DNA of 64,000 nucleotides, from the NCBI GenBank assembly GCA_025266875.1, contig JALLLT010000053.1, forward strand, positions 222,847 to 286,846, given 5' to 3'. Both the position numbers and the translations under genes were made by a program. Positions 13,801 through 26,196 of the stretch are shown here, piece by piece; the stretch's first letter is position 1; every line of letters starts with the position of its first letter. The stretch is from Fennellomyces sp. T-0311 (lineage: Eukaryota; Mucoromycota; Mucoromycetes; Mucorales; Lichtheimiaceae). The notes beneath the pieces were generated by a model, which saw nothing but the letters and a program-made list of their open reading frames with translations, made no database searches and was not told the origin of the DNA.

Positions 13801-15110
13801 TGAGCTTTCTTTCACTTCATAGAACATGATCAATCACAGTGGTACGCAGTATACTTCAGCAATACGTGTTTGAAAGTCCAATGCTTATGCGCTCACATCA
13901 ATTACAGCTGACGCTGGCTTTTAATATCAAACTACTTGTATCTCATGCTGTCATAATTCCTTACGATAATTCAGTACAATAGAGAGACTATAAGGAGCGA
14001 TCGCCTTAGATATAATTGCGACGAAGCTATCCTAAACGAGTAAGTTTGCAGCTCCGTCTCAAGCACAAGGTTGATCTGCTAAAGTGACGGTCTGACGATC
14101 AACTTTAACTTGAGACATGCAGGTTGGCCTCACAAAAAGCAATTGTTGTTTAATATCTGCAACTTGTTAATTGATTAATTAAAGAGCAAGTATTGTTGCG
14201 GTATGTTGAGCTATTAATACATTCTTCAAACTTGGATTGCTAATATTCTTACCTAAGTGATTCTCTACTGCCGGCGCATTGTATTATATTTATTACTACA
14301 ACGGTAATAATGAGAGATGCTGCGCCATAACTAGTTGCCACATTACTAAAACAGAAAACGATGGTTTAGAATACTCTTATCATAATTTATCGTTTCAGAA
14401 GAAAGCAAATAATCCATGATTGGCAGCCATTCTAGTAAAGAATCAGCATTTCTGTATCAAAGTCACCATTAATAAATACCCGATTATCTTTTTTCCTAAG
14501 CCGCGTGTTATGAAAAGTACGTAACACGTGCATGGTGTAGCTGTCTTTTCTAAAAAAAAAAACTGATTCCATCGCCAACGCCACAGCACTAGCGGTTGAA
14601 TAGGGCATGACCACGTTGCCATAGACAATGTTTAGCCTCCCTTATTATTGATGTCAATAATGAGTGAAGTAATTACTGTGGTCATGTGGTTGGGTAAGCA
14701 GATATACTATTTTCGCACCGAGCTTTATTCGAGAAGGTTACGCATCGTGATACGGATATTGAAGATCAGGGACTCCAGCATCGCACATTCACACATGCAA
14801 GCACTTTGCCAAGAGGGAAAAGGCGGGGCGATCGGCCAACAACGTTGTTGTAGTTGTACCACATTATTCGGCACAACGCGTTGTCAAGCACGGTATTATA
14901 TGAAATGTGCAACCGGCCTGACTCTATTTCTCGTATACCACAGCATGAGCGATAAATTTTATATAGCAAGGCTTACTTGGTGTCCTTGTCAACACATAAT
15001 GTGTGATACGTAGCACAGCTCGTAATTTTAGCAAGCGTACACTGTGGATATCGTGATTGCAAGTTAAATTAAATAGACAACGAACAACATATGTCATTCA
15101 CTACATCTAG

Positions 15111-15724
15111 ATGGTTCGGTGTTCCACCTTAAAAGTTCCCTTTGTTTTGTCAAAAACAAAAGCAGACAAAAAAAGATCATGTGATGTATTATTGGCCCAT
15201 TCACGTTCGAGGTACTACAAGAAGGGAGAAACAGTGGAGGTCCCAGTATTTAGCGCGCGACGGTACCCAAAGCCCGCTGATTTTCGCTTGTATGGGCTCG
15301 GGCCGGTGAAAAACGAAAACACAGCAGAGCTTGGATCTCTAGCCAAACAGTATCGTACGACCTAACAATGGAACTTGTGCAACGGGGCATCCGGGTGGTG
15401 GAGTTTGAAAATTTCCTAGCTGGTCACCGCGCAGCCGAAAAAAGCGATCCATGCTTCATTCTCACCTCCCTTAATGACAGTCAGGAGAGGACAGGGACCA
15501 AGTCCGCTGTTGACAAAATAGTAAAAATGGTAAATGACGAGAAGAGGAGTCAATGCAACGACGTAATGTTGGTTGCGGATATGAAAAGCAAAGAACAAAA
15601 GGTAACTCCCGAGCCCCCATGGCTAGCTGGGATTTGCAAACGAAGATCATCCCATGTGTTATTCTATATTCCGCCCAAGCACAATCCCAACAACATAGAA
15701 AGAGTGATAATTTTTTCCAGGTGA
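15111..15724 (+). CDS. Doubtful pair of abutting open frames
   Basis: Two plus-strand frames follow each other with a two-base gap between stop and next ATG (15111-15365 and 15368-15724). The first is lysine/arginine-rich with VFSARRYPKPADFRLYGLG; the second has a charged helix-like stretch (SAVDKIVKMVNDEKRS). Neither matches a family I know. They could be remains of an old gene or chance frames upstream of the RhoGEF gene. Confidence 0.15.
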
Positions 15725-16196
15725 TCGGGTTGCCCGAGCAAGTGTGATTTTCCCTGGAGCGTTGCGTTTGGACCGTCCTATCAGAGTGGGGGACGGTTAT
15801 TTCAAGAAGACAGTGCAACGTTAGCGAATTACTGAAACGGGGTAAGCGTCGCACCCAACAGCGATGCGTTTTTTCGATGCCCGCCACTGCCTGTGCCTGT
15901 TTTCATATTACCCACTACCTTTTGTATCTCCTTTACTAGGACTCCTATGGAAACAGAAAATACTTCCCGCTCTGCCGGCTCCAAATAAACTTTTTTTCTC
16001 TCTCAGTGTGTTCTGCGTTTCGCAAGATAATGCTTCTTTCTTCTCTTTTCCATCACTAAACGGTCAATCCTTTCTTGTTCTTCTCCCCCCCCCTTCTCTA
16101 CCCCCTCCACATTGACGCATACATATATATACACATATACGTTACTATATATATATAACTTCAACCTAATAATTTATACTCCAGCAACCCACTTTC

Positions 16197-17945
16197 ATGC
16201 TGAAAAAGACCAGATCGGCCAGCACAACCTCCACACGAGCCACCATTCGGACAACCACGTCTTCCGAGTTGTCGTTCAATAGTAGTTGCAGCGGTAGTCG
16301 ACTTGGGGGAGCAGGATCATCCGTCAGCGACGCAAGCACTTCGATGAGTACTTACAGCATGGAAGACCAAATATCATCTTTCCGCATATCTCTCAGTTCG
16401 TCTGCATGTCAACCCGCTCTACACGACGATGTCGACGTTATTGATGAATTATACGAGTTTTTTGGAAACGAGCTGGATTCTCGTAGCATGGGTTCGTACT
16501 ATTGCACCTTACACAAATATACGAACCATCTCGCTAAAAAAGAAACCCGTCATATATATAGATCTGGTGGTAGAAGCTGATCTTCAAAATCGCGAACGCG
16601 TCCTACGAGAATTATTCGATACAGAGGGACGCTTCATCGCAAAGATTCAGGCAGCGCTTGAATACTACAAAAAGCCCATGATGAGTAGCTTTCGTTCATC
16701 ATCAAATACGTCGGGCCCGTCATCATCTTCGTTGCCTCGCAATTTTCTCTCGTCCAACAAATCCGCAGGGATGGTACGAGGAAACGATGTCGAGCTGGTA
16801 TTTAGCAATTTAGAAGATATTCTCAGTATCAGCCGTCGGTTCTTCAATGGCCTCAAAGAACGGTAAGGCACGAGCGCGGATGGTTTGACAAGTAAAATTA
16901 ACGAATGGCTCCTAGATTCCGTATATGGGGACCCACACAGCTGCTATCCGATATTTTTCGTACACTGGTAAGGCACACTCCTGCCTTTGCGATCCTCCAT
17001 CCCATAGTTCTAACTTTATGTTCGTAGGTGCTTGACGCATCATCCTACTACACATATTATGAAAACTACGGCATTGCCATGAGTGTGTTGGAGCGACTTG
17101 CTCGTACACCAGCCACCAAGAAACATGTAGAGGTAAAATGGATAATACTGGTTTAATGGGGACACAAACATGCTCACACGGATGCGGCTTGTTTTTTAGG
17201 CGATGATCGACTCGACTGGTTCTGGTCAAATATCGTTGTTTGCATTACTTTCCCTGCCTTTGCAATCCATCACTCGATACGCACAGCTCATGAATGAACT
17301 TGTACGATACACCGACCCACACCACCCGGATGCTCAGCAGCTAAGTCAGTGCGCAAAACGAATGGCCCGTCTTGAAGCCAACATGCGTCACCTGTAAGTT
17401 ATTGTTTTTGGTGATGGTCGAGCCACATATACTAACATTTTTCTAATTAAAGGCTACAAAACTGCCAAAATGTCAGTCGACTCGTCGACATGATCTGTTT
17501 AATCCGAAATTGCCCAGTTCTACTCGACGAACCTCGACAGTTCATCATGCGTGGCCAGCTTACTAGTGTCAGTACCGGAAGCTACAATCACCGTGACGAC
17601 CGCCGAATGTACTTTTTGCTTAGCGACTGTCTCATCTTTGCTCGACCACGAGACGATATAACCCCGTCTGCTCTCTATTTTAAGGGGAAAATCGATCTTC
17701 GTGACGCTGTCATCAAGGAGTTACCAAAAAAAAAACTTAACCATCCACACGCATTCGAAATTTCCATTAATTCAAGTGACCCGAATTACAAATACGCGGA
17801 CGATATCGATGCACTACTTGCCGCGGCTGGCGGTTCTACTATCCAAATGTTCTATTTCAAGGCTGATTCTAAAGAGGCACTCAACATGTGGATCGGGGAA
17901 ATCCAGCAAGTAATCGACCAGCTTAATCCACAGCGAAGGCGATAA
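16197..17945 (+). CDS. Rho guanine nucleotide exchange factor (DH-PH)
   Basis: Six exons (16197-16491, 16562-16862, 16916-16967, 17028-17132, 17200-17393, 17453-17945) give about 479 residues. RhoGEFs load GTP onto Rho/Cdc42/Rac GTPases at the cell cortex and so direct polarity and wall growth. The first 75 residues are a Ser/Thr-rich disordered tail. A DH domain follows (about residues 100-320): ELFDTEGRFIAKI (CR1-like), the YYTYYENYG block, and the hallmark CR3 helix in LFALLSLPLQSITRYAQLMNEL. A PH domain ends the protein: IMRGQLTSVS, RRMYFLLSDCLIFARP, and a final amphipathic helix with the conserved Trp (ALNMWIGEIQQVIDQL). Short for the family, with no extra domains. The partner GTPase cannot be read from sequence. 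Confidence 0.88.
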
Positions 17946-19989
17946 AGGTGCTTCCTCGGCAACACCATAAAAAACCCACTCCTTTCAAAAATCACTCCCC
18001 TTCCCTTATTCCTTTACCCTCTCCGCTTTCCCGCAAACACTGTATACCAAGAGGGCTGTTGCTGTTCGTAATTCGTTATTCTTTTTTTAACTTCCTTTGC
18101 ACAATTTCCTCACTCGCTCATTACCTCTCATTACCTATTATATATATATTCTTCTGTGTATGCATCATCGTAATATATGAAAGTTTGTGTCGTTATGTGG
18201 CATTTCCTAAAAGGATGCGCGTATATAAAAGACCGGCGTTCTAGAACGCTTATTTGACTTTAGTTGAACATTTTCGGAATAGCATTCATTAGTAACCATC
18301 GTCAGCACGTGTTTGCTACTCAGCGAGCACGGACTGTGTTGCACTCGGTAAGAACCGCGACACCGTGCCAACCGTTGGTCCCCCGCAACTCGGTTGCGTG
18401 CCGATGAGCAAAGGAAGCATCCACAACTCTAAGCACAGCACAATAGGAACTTGAACCTTAAACGGTGTCAACCAACAGACATCGCCTAGATACACAAGGC
18501 TGGTGTCAAAAAGTGTTCTTTCTCTTTCTTCCATTACTCACTCACTCTCTCATTTGCTGCGAAATTTGCATTGCCGTCTATACAATAAAAGAAACCAATT
18601 CTCTCGAAGTTGTATTACAACTATGCCAGAGAAGACATAGAAATGCCTCGCTTTAAGGACATCCCAGGACATTTACTTGAATCAGTTTTCACGACCGGTC
18701 CTTGAATGCAGAGAAAGTAGAAGCCACCCAACGCACTCTACACGCGTTCCAGCTGCTTAAACCCCTGCAAATCTCAAGCTTGTAACAACTCTTGCGATAG
18801 AGCATATTGATAAACAGCTTTGTCGAGACTTTGTATTAATATCGCCTTGTGTTCAGGCAGCTGAATCCACGACTACGGCACCCCGATTGTCGTAAGACGG
18901 GAATGCAACATTTAATGATCACGGGCAGGATAGTCAGCATGACTTTGGCAGCACAAGCAAAGGGGACTGGTTACCAATACTTTTACCAGAGCATTGGTTC
19001 GTTTTAGTCAAGACGTCAGCAGATCAATTTTTTTACAAAGGCTGATGTGGAATTTACACTGAAGCGAAACGCCCAAGGTTATTACACTATTCAGAAGACC
19101 TTTTCATTATACAAATGCAACGCCACAGCAACCTTAAAATATTCGGAAATGATTACGTATCTCGGTAGGGGGCCTCGAAGCATCGGTTGACCTTCTTACC
19201 GGAGCAAGCTTTTTGGAAGGCCCAGACAGCATACAAAGTAGCGGATGGTAATTACTGCTCGAAGATGTATCTCCTGCATAACCAAGTCAAATCAAAAGAT
19301 GGTGACTCTATACGCGACGGCTATCAGAAATGGACTCATCAATCTTTGATCACACCATAAAGAGAATACTGCCCTTTGTATGCGCAGCTTGTCAATAAGT
19401 ACTATCATATATCGATTGAATGGGATCGCTATCCATTGATAAAGAAGAGCATTGATTTAACGTGTGAATGTAAAAGCAACGGGTCGAGAACATGCATGGC
19501 GAGATGCGGAGTCCGGGAGTGATGAGTGGTGGAAGGGGAAATAACGCCGATCCTACGTATAGTTCAAGTAGTGAAGTAATTGATTCCGATATCCCTTATT
19601 TCGCTGGTCCGTCTTGCTAATATCCACTTTTATGAGTGGAAGTCTTCATTCTACTTTGGACGGAACGGCTCAATGTCGATATGTATGGCACACTTACGTT
19701 CAGATAGCTCGAATTGGGAATTGTGGCCCATTTTCAGGCCAATGGCTCACCTGCGTTTTGAATGATCAAATTTAACTTCCCAGGCTGGTACGTTTACAAT
19801 ACACCCCTACTGCATGCTGGGTTTGTTTTGACAGCCTTACATTTTCATAACGTTGACGCCCCATTCCAAATGTTGTTGCTCGCCCGCGGTATAAATACTC
19901 ACACTATCTTACGCACAGATAAACCACACGTAACACTTTTTCCCTTCTCTTCTTACTTTAGCTTACTTTTTCTCAAGAGGTGGCAGAAA
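17946..19989. other. Intergenic region, no gene seen
   Basis: Starts with a CT-rich 3' UTR-like stretch after the RhoGEF. The middle (about 18650-19560) is less AT-rich and has short broken frames that could be remains of an old coding sequence, but I cannot name one. A TATA box (about 19890-19896) and a pyrimidine-rich leader precede the gene at 19990. Confidence 0.5.
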
Positions 19990-20282
19990 ATGATGTGTGA
20001 TACGAATTGGTGCACCTACTGTGATGTCGCTATCAGCCCGCACTCGGTACAGTAGCGCTCTTTTTTTTTATATATATTTAGCACACAAAGGATCGGTGCT
20101 TTTTGACAGCTAACATCTTTTTTCAGAATTCACTGTATTGCTCAAAGGAGTGCCTCAAAAAAGATACTATCTACCACTGTATCTCGCGTGTAAGCTTTCC
20201 TCGGTGCCGCAAAGGCGTTATTTTTCGGGCCAATAGCCGGCGTTTAGGAATGATGACTCGCCAACAGAATCTCTCGAACTGA
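19990..20282 (+). CDS. Ecl1-like small zinc-binding protein
   Basis: Two exons (19990-20046 and 20127-20282) give a small protein starting MMCDTNWCTYCDVAISPH, continuing SNSLYCSKECLKKD. The C-x2-C and C-x3-C pairs in this spacing are typical of the fungal Ecl1 family (extender of chronological lifespan), short nuclear zinc-binding proteins that affect stress and nutrient-limited survival in fission yeast. A TATA box lies about 95 bases upstream. After SRV the frame stays open to a stop at 20280-20282. A GTAAGC donor (at 20192) and a CAACAG acceptor (about 20266) bound a possible in-frame intron, so a shorter isoform ending SRNLSN is also possible. The exon join and Cys pattern are clear; the family call is from memory. 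Confidence 0.62.
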
Positions 20283-21490
20283 TGACTCACGAGGGACACG
20301 GATACGTACCGTGATATACCCTGTAGCATGAAACGTAAAAAACATATCCAAACGTATGGATCCAAATACCCCCAACATTTCATCTGTATAATAAAACAAT
20401 CACCAATTCATTCATCATATGTATCATCTCGAAAACCTCTTTTGTTTCAGCCCCTTTAAAAGTACTCGGCCCCCGCAGTATGGATTCTGACTGGTGCCCT
20501 CGCGCCGCACCGGGCCATAAAATTTGGAGCAGCTGAAAAGAAAATACTAGTATCATCGAATCCACCAGAAAATCATTGTTATACAGGAAAACATGCTAAG
20601 TCGTAATTGGTTATGCACTAGTCCCGTTAAAATTCCAATTCCAGATACAAGACCACCTATATGATAACCTAAGCTTTCCCTATGCAGCATCATTGTTGAT
20701 TATTACTTTTCCATTCTGTGCTTTTTTTAACTTTCTTAGATGACGACAGGATATACAAGATTTACACTTATGCGCGCTATAGATGTCTGTGTGCAAGTGC
20801 TTATTGATATTGGTCTCACTACTATCGGATCAATGGAACCGATTGTCCTGCTTCCCATCAGCTCAACTGCTGCCTTTTAATGGAAGTAAACCGTCGTCGC
20901 AAATGCATCTTCCGCGGGTAAAAGGCACCCGCCATAATCATTACTATGATACGTATATCCGTATGCCGGGTAAAAGGATTGCTAGAGCGGTTCAAATTTA
21001 ATGCAATAAATGTACACTGCATTAACCTGACTTCCGTTACCCCTCACGTTTCATGCATTTTGTTGCCTTTTCCTTTTCATACTTTCATTACTGACGTATA
21101 TACGCAATAATAACTCGAACCAGTAATCCCTTATCTGTCAATCCAATATTTAATACAAATATTCTGATCTTGCGGTGTTAAAGAAACATCTTGCCATTTT
21201 AAGAATAAAAACCGATAAATAGGCACTTGCATTAAATTTCATGCCAAGCAAAGTAAAGATGCTCAGCAGCGTTACTGACGGCAAAATGAAGCCGCTTACA
21301 CATTTTATGGCCTCGTGTGTCACAAGTTAAAGAGATATCTTACTGTTACATTGTTACACAATGATGTAAAGAAGCAAGCCTTTGTCTGTAGGTCATTTCC
21401 CGTTTTACCCAACCTCAACATATATAAAAAGGGGTGTAATTTGTTGGGATCCTGCCCTATCTATTATTTTTTTTTATTTTACGATACAAA
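20283..21490. other. Intergenic region ending in C2-gene promoter
   Basis: No supported gene. The last part (21350-21432) holds a block also found upstream of the second C2 gene: ATGATGTAAA, a GTAGGTCATTTCC motif and a TATATAAAA box. Confidence 0.55.
21360..21432 (+). promoter_or_regulatory. Duplicated promoter block, C2 gene copy 1
   Basis: Shares order and sequence with 23350-23420: CAATGATGTAAA, then GCAAGCCTTTG (copy 2 GCAAACCTTTA), then AGGTCATTTCC, then a TATA box, then the start codon 60-70 bases on. Conservation between diverged copies suggests these are working control elements. Confidence 0.6.
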
Positions 21491-22224
21491 ATGGTTTTCG
21501 GTCGATCTTATCCCGCTGGTGTTCTCACTGTTGATGTTTGTATGTATTCACTGTCATTAATAACCTCAATTTCCGGATTTTGGATCACTAAACATTTGAT
21601 ATCTCTTCCAAAATATAGTCGAGGGTAAGGAATTGAAGAACCAGGATTTTCTCGGCAAGGTTAGCTTTCAAATTAATGAATTGCACTGATCAAAGCTGAT
21701 ATATATATTATTCACAGAACGACCCCTTTATGTGAGTTAACGTGATCCTAATCCTGTGCTTTGATGGGTTCTAATCGGAGGACACGTGTCCTATTAGTGA
21801 GTTGTGGCTCGACGATGATTACAAGCAGCGCACAAGCGAACTTTCCAACGTACGTATAGTCTCCACTATATTCTCTTTTGGCCATATCGGAACAACAGTT
21901 TAAACGTACATTCATTTAGACCAACAATCCAGTCTGGAATGAGACTTTCACTTTCAACATTGCCGAAGGCTCTTCTGACAGCAAGCTTTACATAAAGGTT
22001 ATTGACCAAGATTTGATTGGCACTGACAAGATTGGTGATGCCAAGGTTGATCTCAAGGATGTCTACGATGGAGAAGTGTTTGATGACTGGTAAAATTTGT
22101 ATGAAAAGACACGATAGACTCGATATTAACTGTCAGATTCTGTAACAGGGTTAAGCTCCCTGCCAAGCTCGGCCTCAACAGCCATGGAGAGATCCATTTG
22201 CGTATTGAATTTGCTCCCAACTAA
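21491..22224 (+). CDS. Single C2 domain protein, copy 1
   Basis: Six exons (21491-21539, 21619-21659, 21718-21731, 21798-21849, 21920-22089, 22149-22224) give about 133 residues, nearly all one C2 domain. C2 domains bind calcium and acidic membranes. Seen: GVLTVDV, the first calcium loop with NDPF, the beta-4 segment TNNPVWNETFTFNI, the second loop VIDQDLIGTDKIGD with its aspartates, and the closing strand GEIHLRIEF. Exon 3 is only 14 nt. Compared with copy 2 it has one more intron (21850-21919) just before TNNP. No other domain, signal peptide or lipid-anchor motif is seen, so a cytosolic, membrane-recruited role is likely; its partner is unknown. Confidence 0.85.
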
Positions 22225-23481
22225 GCATATTCAACAGAAGCGCATATATAGCTATACCTATCCCTACTTCCCCATTTTTTCTGTATTGCAATAAACACGT
22301 TACAAACATGTTTGTATATACTAAGATAAACAGCTGGACCTTTTGATTGTGGAGGTCAGGCCTTTTCTAGTGAAAAAACGAGCAGACACAGCAGCTGAAC
22401 CCTAATATGTAGCAGACTTGTGGGTACTTTTACAGACGAAACACCAAGGGCAAAGTGTCGTTTCACAACTTAACCTCAAACTTTTTATGTGCGAAACTTC
22501 ATATGCTCGTTTGTCTGTCTATTTTGCATAGCGATGCATTAGCTGCCAAATAAGTATGTAGTAGTCAATCTGCTTGAGAGTTTTGTTTTTCCAGTATACA
22601 AATGGTCCAGAATATGGATATTCTACAATTCTAAAGGACATCATCGTGTGTCATTATGTATATAAAAATTTAATTAGGTTTTTTTGGCTATGTCAGCGGA
22701 CGCCAACGTCCTCGTAATTTACCTTAACAGTAATTCATGTAATCCCTCTGCAGCTTTACGTACGCATTCTATGCGACGTAAATTACTAAAACTTTGAGGA
22801 TACTCAGTATATTACAGAGATCTACCTGCTGATAAATGGTATGTCTAGCGACTTATATAATTGTCAATCGGCTATTTGCACGAACAAAGTCATCGAATAT
22901 AAGGATTCAATCGGAAACGTTAGCTCAAGGTGTCGATCGATGGAGCTGTCCTTCACATGCGACAATCCGATAAAGGTGACTTTTTATGGAAATCTAAGTT
23001 GGTAATTTACTTTTTCAACGACTCGAAATACACTTGTATGCAACAGCCGCTTTTAATTGTGGCGTAATGATGTTCAAAAATAGTCGAATTACATCTGCGT
23101 TAAAGTGCGCCACCATTGACTGAAGGTTTGAACAAAGCATAGTCGGATGTATCAGCACCGCATGCAATCGCTTATGGTATACTGTCATCATTACAGTCCA
23201 CACCGCAGGAAAAAGAAATTAGTGTTTTACTTGATCGAAATAATCACGATGAACGCGAAAAGTCGGTCTGTTTTGTTCGCGCCCCTTTACGAGAGAACCA
23301 ATCATAAGTTACATTCATGCAGAATTCTTTGGAAGCTGCATAGTTACCCAATGATGTAAAAGTATGCAAACCTTTACCTGCAGGTCATTTCCTGTTTTAT
23401 CCTGCCTGCATCATATATAAATAGCCTATCATTCGCCGGGGGGACCAACCTCATTAACTTCCTCTTTTTTCTTTCAACACG
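22225..23481. other. Spacer between the tandem C2 genes
   Basis: Begins with the copy 1 3' UTR, which has an AATAAA signal (about 22290) in a block resembling the copy 2 3' UTR (both run CAATAAA ... ACATGTTTGT.TATATAC). The middle holds no supported gene. The end is the promoter of copy 2. Confidence 0.55.
23350..23420 (+). promoter_or_regulatory. Duplicated promoter block, C2 gene copy 2
   Basis: Counterpart of 21360-21432, with the ATGATGTAAA, AGGTCATTTCC and CATATATAAAT elements in the same order and spacing before the start codon at 23482. Confidence 0.6.
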
Positions 23482-24132
23482 ATGATGGGTTTTGGACGAT
23501 CTCACCCTGCTGGCACACTTACTGTCAACGTTTGTAAGTCACAAGTAATCCAGTATTTTTTTTCTCCCTGTATTGACACGCGTACACAGATGAAGCGAAG
23601 GATTTGAAAGATCAAGACTTGATTGGCAAGGTACTATTCTGAGCATTCCTTCGAAACTATACTGAAGAAGAATAACAATTGGTTTTACTCTTTCATGTAG
23701 AACGATCCTCATATGTGAGTTGATAAGATCTTGTATACTTTGAAGGGTCCTAATATGAGGATGCGTTTGTGACCAGTGAGCTGTACCTTGACAAGGAATA
23801 CAAGCAGCGCACAAGTGTGATGAAGAACACTAACAATCCTGTTTGGAACGAGACTTTTACCTTCAACATTGAAGCAGGCTCTTCCCACCACAAGCTCTAC
23901 CTTCAAGTCCTTGACAAGGATAAGATTGGTACCGACAAGATTGGTGATACCAAGGTTGACATTAAGGATGTCTATGAAGGAAGAGTGTTCGACGATTGGT
24001 AAGTATTGTCAAACAGATATAAGTGGATCGTCATTAACTGTCAGATAATGTAATAGGGTCACTCTTCCTGCTAAGCTTGGCCTCACAAGCCATGGCGAAG
24101 TCCACTTGCGCATTGAGTTCGTTCCTTACTGA
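23482..24132 (+). CDS. Single C2 domain protein, copy 2
   Basis: Five exons (23482-23533, 23590-23630, 23701-23714, 23777-23998, 24057-24132) give about 134 residues. The protein is a close paralogue of the gene at 21491, with the same N-terminal motif (FGRS.PAG.LTV.V), the 14-nt micro-exon, the calcium-loop aspartates (NDPH and VLDKDKIGTDKIGD) and the same closing strand (GEVHLRIEF). Substitutions between copies are spread through the domain while the fold residues stay. It lacks the intron that copy 1 has before TNNP. Two ATGs abut at the start (23482, 23485). Both copies look intact, so both are probably expressed; divided roles or dosage are equally possible. Confidence 0.86.
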
Positions 24133-26196
24133 GAAAATCTCGCAGACGCAGATAAATAGTTTTACATCCCATTCTTTTACTCCTCTTTTTACTTTTTTTT
24201 GGAAAATCAACAATAAATGCTTGACTACATGTTTGTGTATATACAAACGAGTTTGTTCTCACACTCGGAGCTATATTCCGATTGAAGAGTACTGAATAGG
24301 TATATAGCAAATCTCTGATTCCTTTACACAAGCATGCCGTGAGCTATGTAAGATGAATTGTGTTTCACCAGCCCGTCACAAAACTTACTCGGGTTAATGA
24401 TACCTATAACCTACTGCATGCATCATCCCGTGTCTGTGATGCATACAATTTCCGTTCTGCATGCTGTTGATCAGCTGTCAAACAAAGAGAAGTTGGTCCA
24501 CTTACCTCTTGAAAGTTATTTTCGTTGGCCTTGCTGTAGGCGGTGATACATTTGCGTATAGTAGAAGCTTATACCTTTTAATGTACATATGGTCTTTGCC
24601 AAAGCCATATAAGACTCTTTTCAACACACTAGTAAAGAGACCACGTGATGGACATTGATAAATGCAGGGTTACGGTGTGTTGCATAAAAAAGCTTAACCT
24701 TGGGAAGCTATCGACAATGGAAAAATAAGCAGACATTGCTTCCAAGAATTCACATCAGCTAAGCCGGGTATACTGAAGATTGATTACATAGAGGGGACAG
24801 AAGTATGCGTATGACGACTTGAATCAAACGGGATATAAGTGAAATTATGGTACATAGAGAGCTGTCACTTTTACGTAATAAGCGGATGACCAGCATATAA
24901 ACATGACAAACAGCTAAAAGAGATGGCATATCCTATTATCCGGTAGTGTGTTCTTCCTTGCACCATGTGCCATGAACTACAGATTCTATATTGCATAAAC
25001 CTACTTCATTTTTTCCTGGACAAGCATATAGTTAAGCCATTATTCTCACTACAACGTAGAATTTTGCATTATGGGAACATGACTTCATGCTGTTGTTCTT
25101 GACACAAACCTGCTGTTACCACGCCATTCCGCTAAAGGACCCTGTATACCAACAGCAGCCAAGTACCGTGCCTATTTGTAGAATTAAACATGAGCTTTCA
25201 ATGACAAACTTAGCAAACTATTGGCTTGCTTAAGAAAAAAGATATATCAGGCATATGAAATTTAGTTAGATCTCTGCTTTTGGCTGGATAATGACATCAG
25301 GCCTTCGATTTCATTCATGGTGAATACTGAAATATCGTATGAGAAAAAAAGCGTGGGGTGCAACAGAACAACGACATTTCCGGAAGCACAAATTATGAGA
25401 CTTCCAAACTATTGGCAAAGCTACATATTAAGCCAGTCATCAGCCCTTTTTTAACCATGCTAAATATTTGATCATATCAGCAGCCTAAGATAGCAATTTA
25501 CAAAAAATCGTACTGCTTTAAACTGCTGTTTGGCTTACCGAGAATAATCCGGAGAGATAAATGATCCTCTAACTCATGCGTGTGGACGATCGTAGTAGGA
25601 GCATGACGTCGATTTAATTAGTATGCTATGCACAGCTAATCATATGTTCTATACGATGTTGCACCTATGGCAAGCCACGTGATATCCGTATCTGAGGAAG
25701 TCTGCTCCTTCTACAGATTAATTTGAGCGTTCATACAATGCCCAAGGGCCAAGTAAAGGTAACTTTATGTACCGGTCGTTTTTGTAGTGAAGAACGATCC
25801 CATAGGTTTCAGAACTATTAATCTAAACTTACTCGAGGTACAGTATACCTGACGACCTTTTGGATCCCCAACGATATGCGACCGTTAACTCTCAGATGCA
25901 AAATTCGCCAGACCACAATCCAGTCCCGACTTTGCGCTGCTATGCAGACAAACCCCAACCTTTTCACTTTTAGGGAAGATCCTTGTATCGCTTTATGCAG
26001 CTCAGCCGCCACATCAGTGTACAATGTTAGTTGTATGTACATATTGTCGGGTAGAATAAACATATCTCATGTATGTAGATAATGCAGTCATTCATGCATT
26101 TGGGCTTGCAGCAGTCAATGTAATAAGAATGCTTCTTTATAGTAAATGCGAATAATTTTTGTTAGCCCCAAATTTCTAACGACCTCAGGGGATACT
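24133..26196. other. Intergenic region, no gene seen
   Basis: About 2 kb between the plus-strand C2 gene and the minus-strand MAM33 gene, so it holds two 3' ends and no promoter is required. An AATAAA lies near 24212 in the C2 3' UTR. Short frames only; no repeat or transposon recognised. Confidence 0.55.

Larger units (their letters stand above)
9086..16196. other. Gene-poor 7.1-kb region
   Basis: AT-rich, with only short or unsupported frames on both strands. I see no convincing exon chain, RNA gene or intact transposon. Two stretches stand out slightly and are listed separately: a GC-richer 216-codon minus frame (10168-10818) and two abutting plus frames (15111-15724). A plus-strand TATA-like box lies near 10315 (GTATAAAAG). 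The end, about 16060-16190, has a long pyrimidine tract and TA repeats that probably belong to the RhoGEF promoter. Confidence 0.5.

Noticed and set aside
18300..18420. GC-rich patch with short palindromic pieces, considered as an RNA gene
   Set aside because: It does not fold into a cloverleaf by eye and lacks tRNA A- and B-box motifs.
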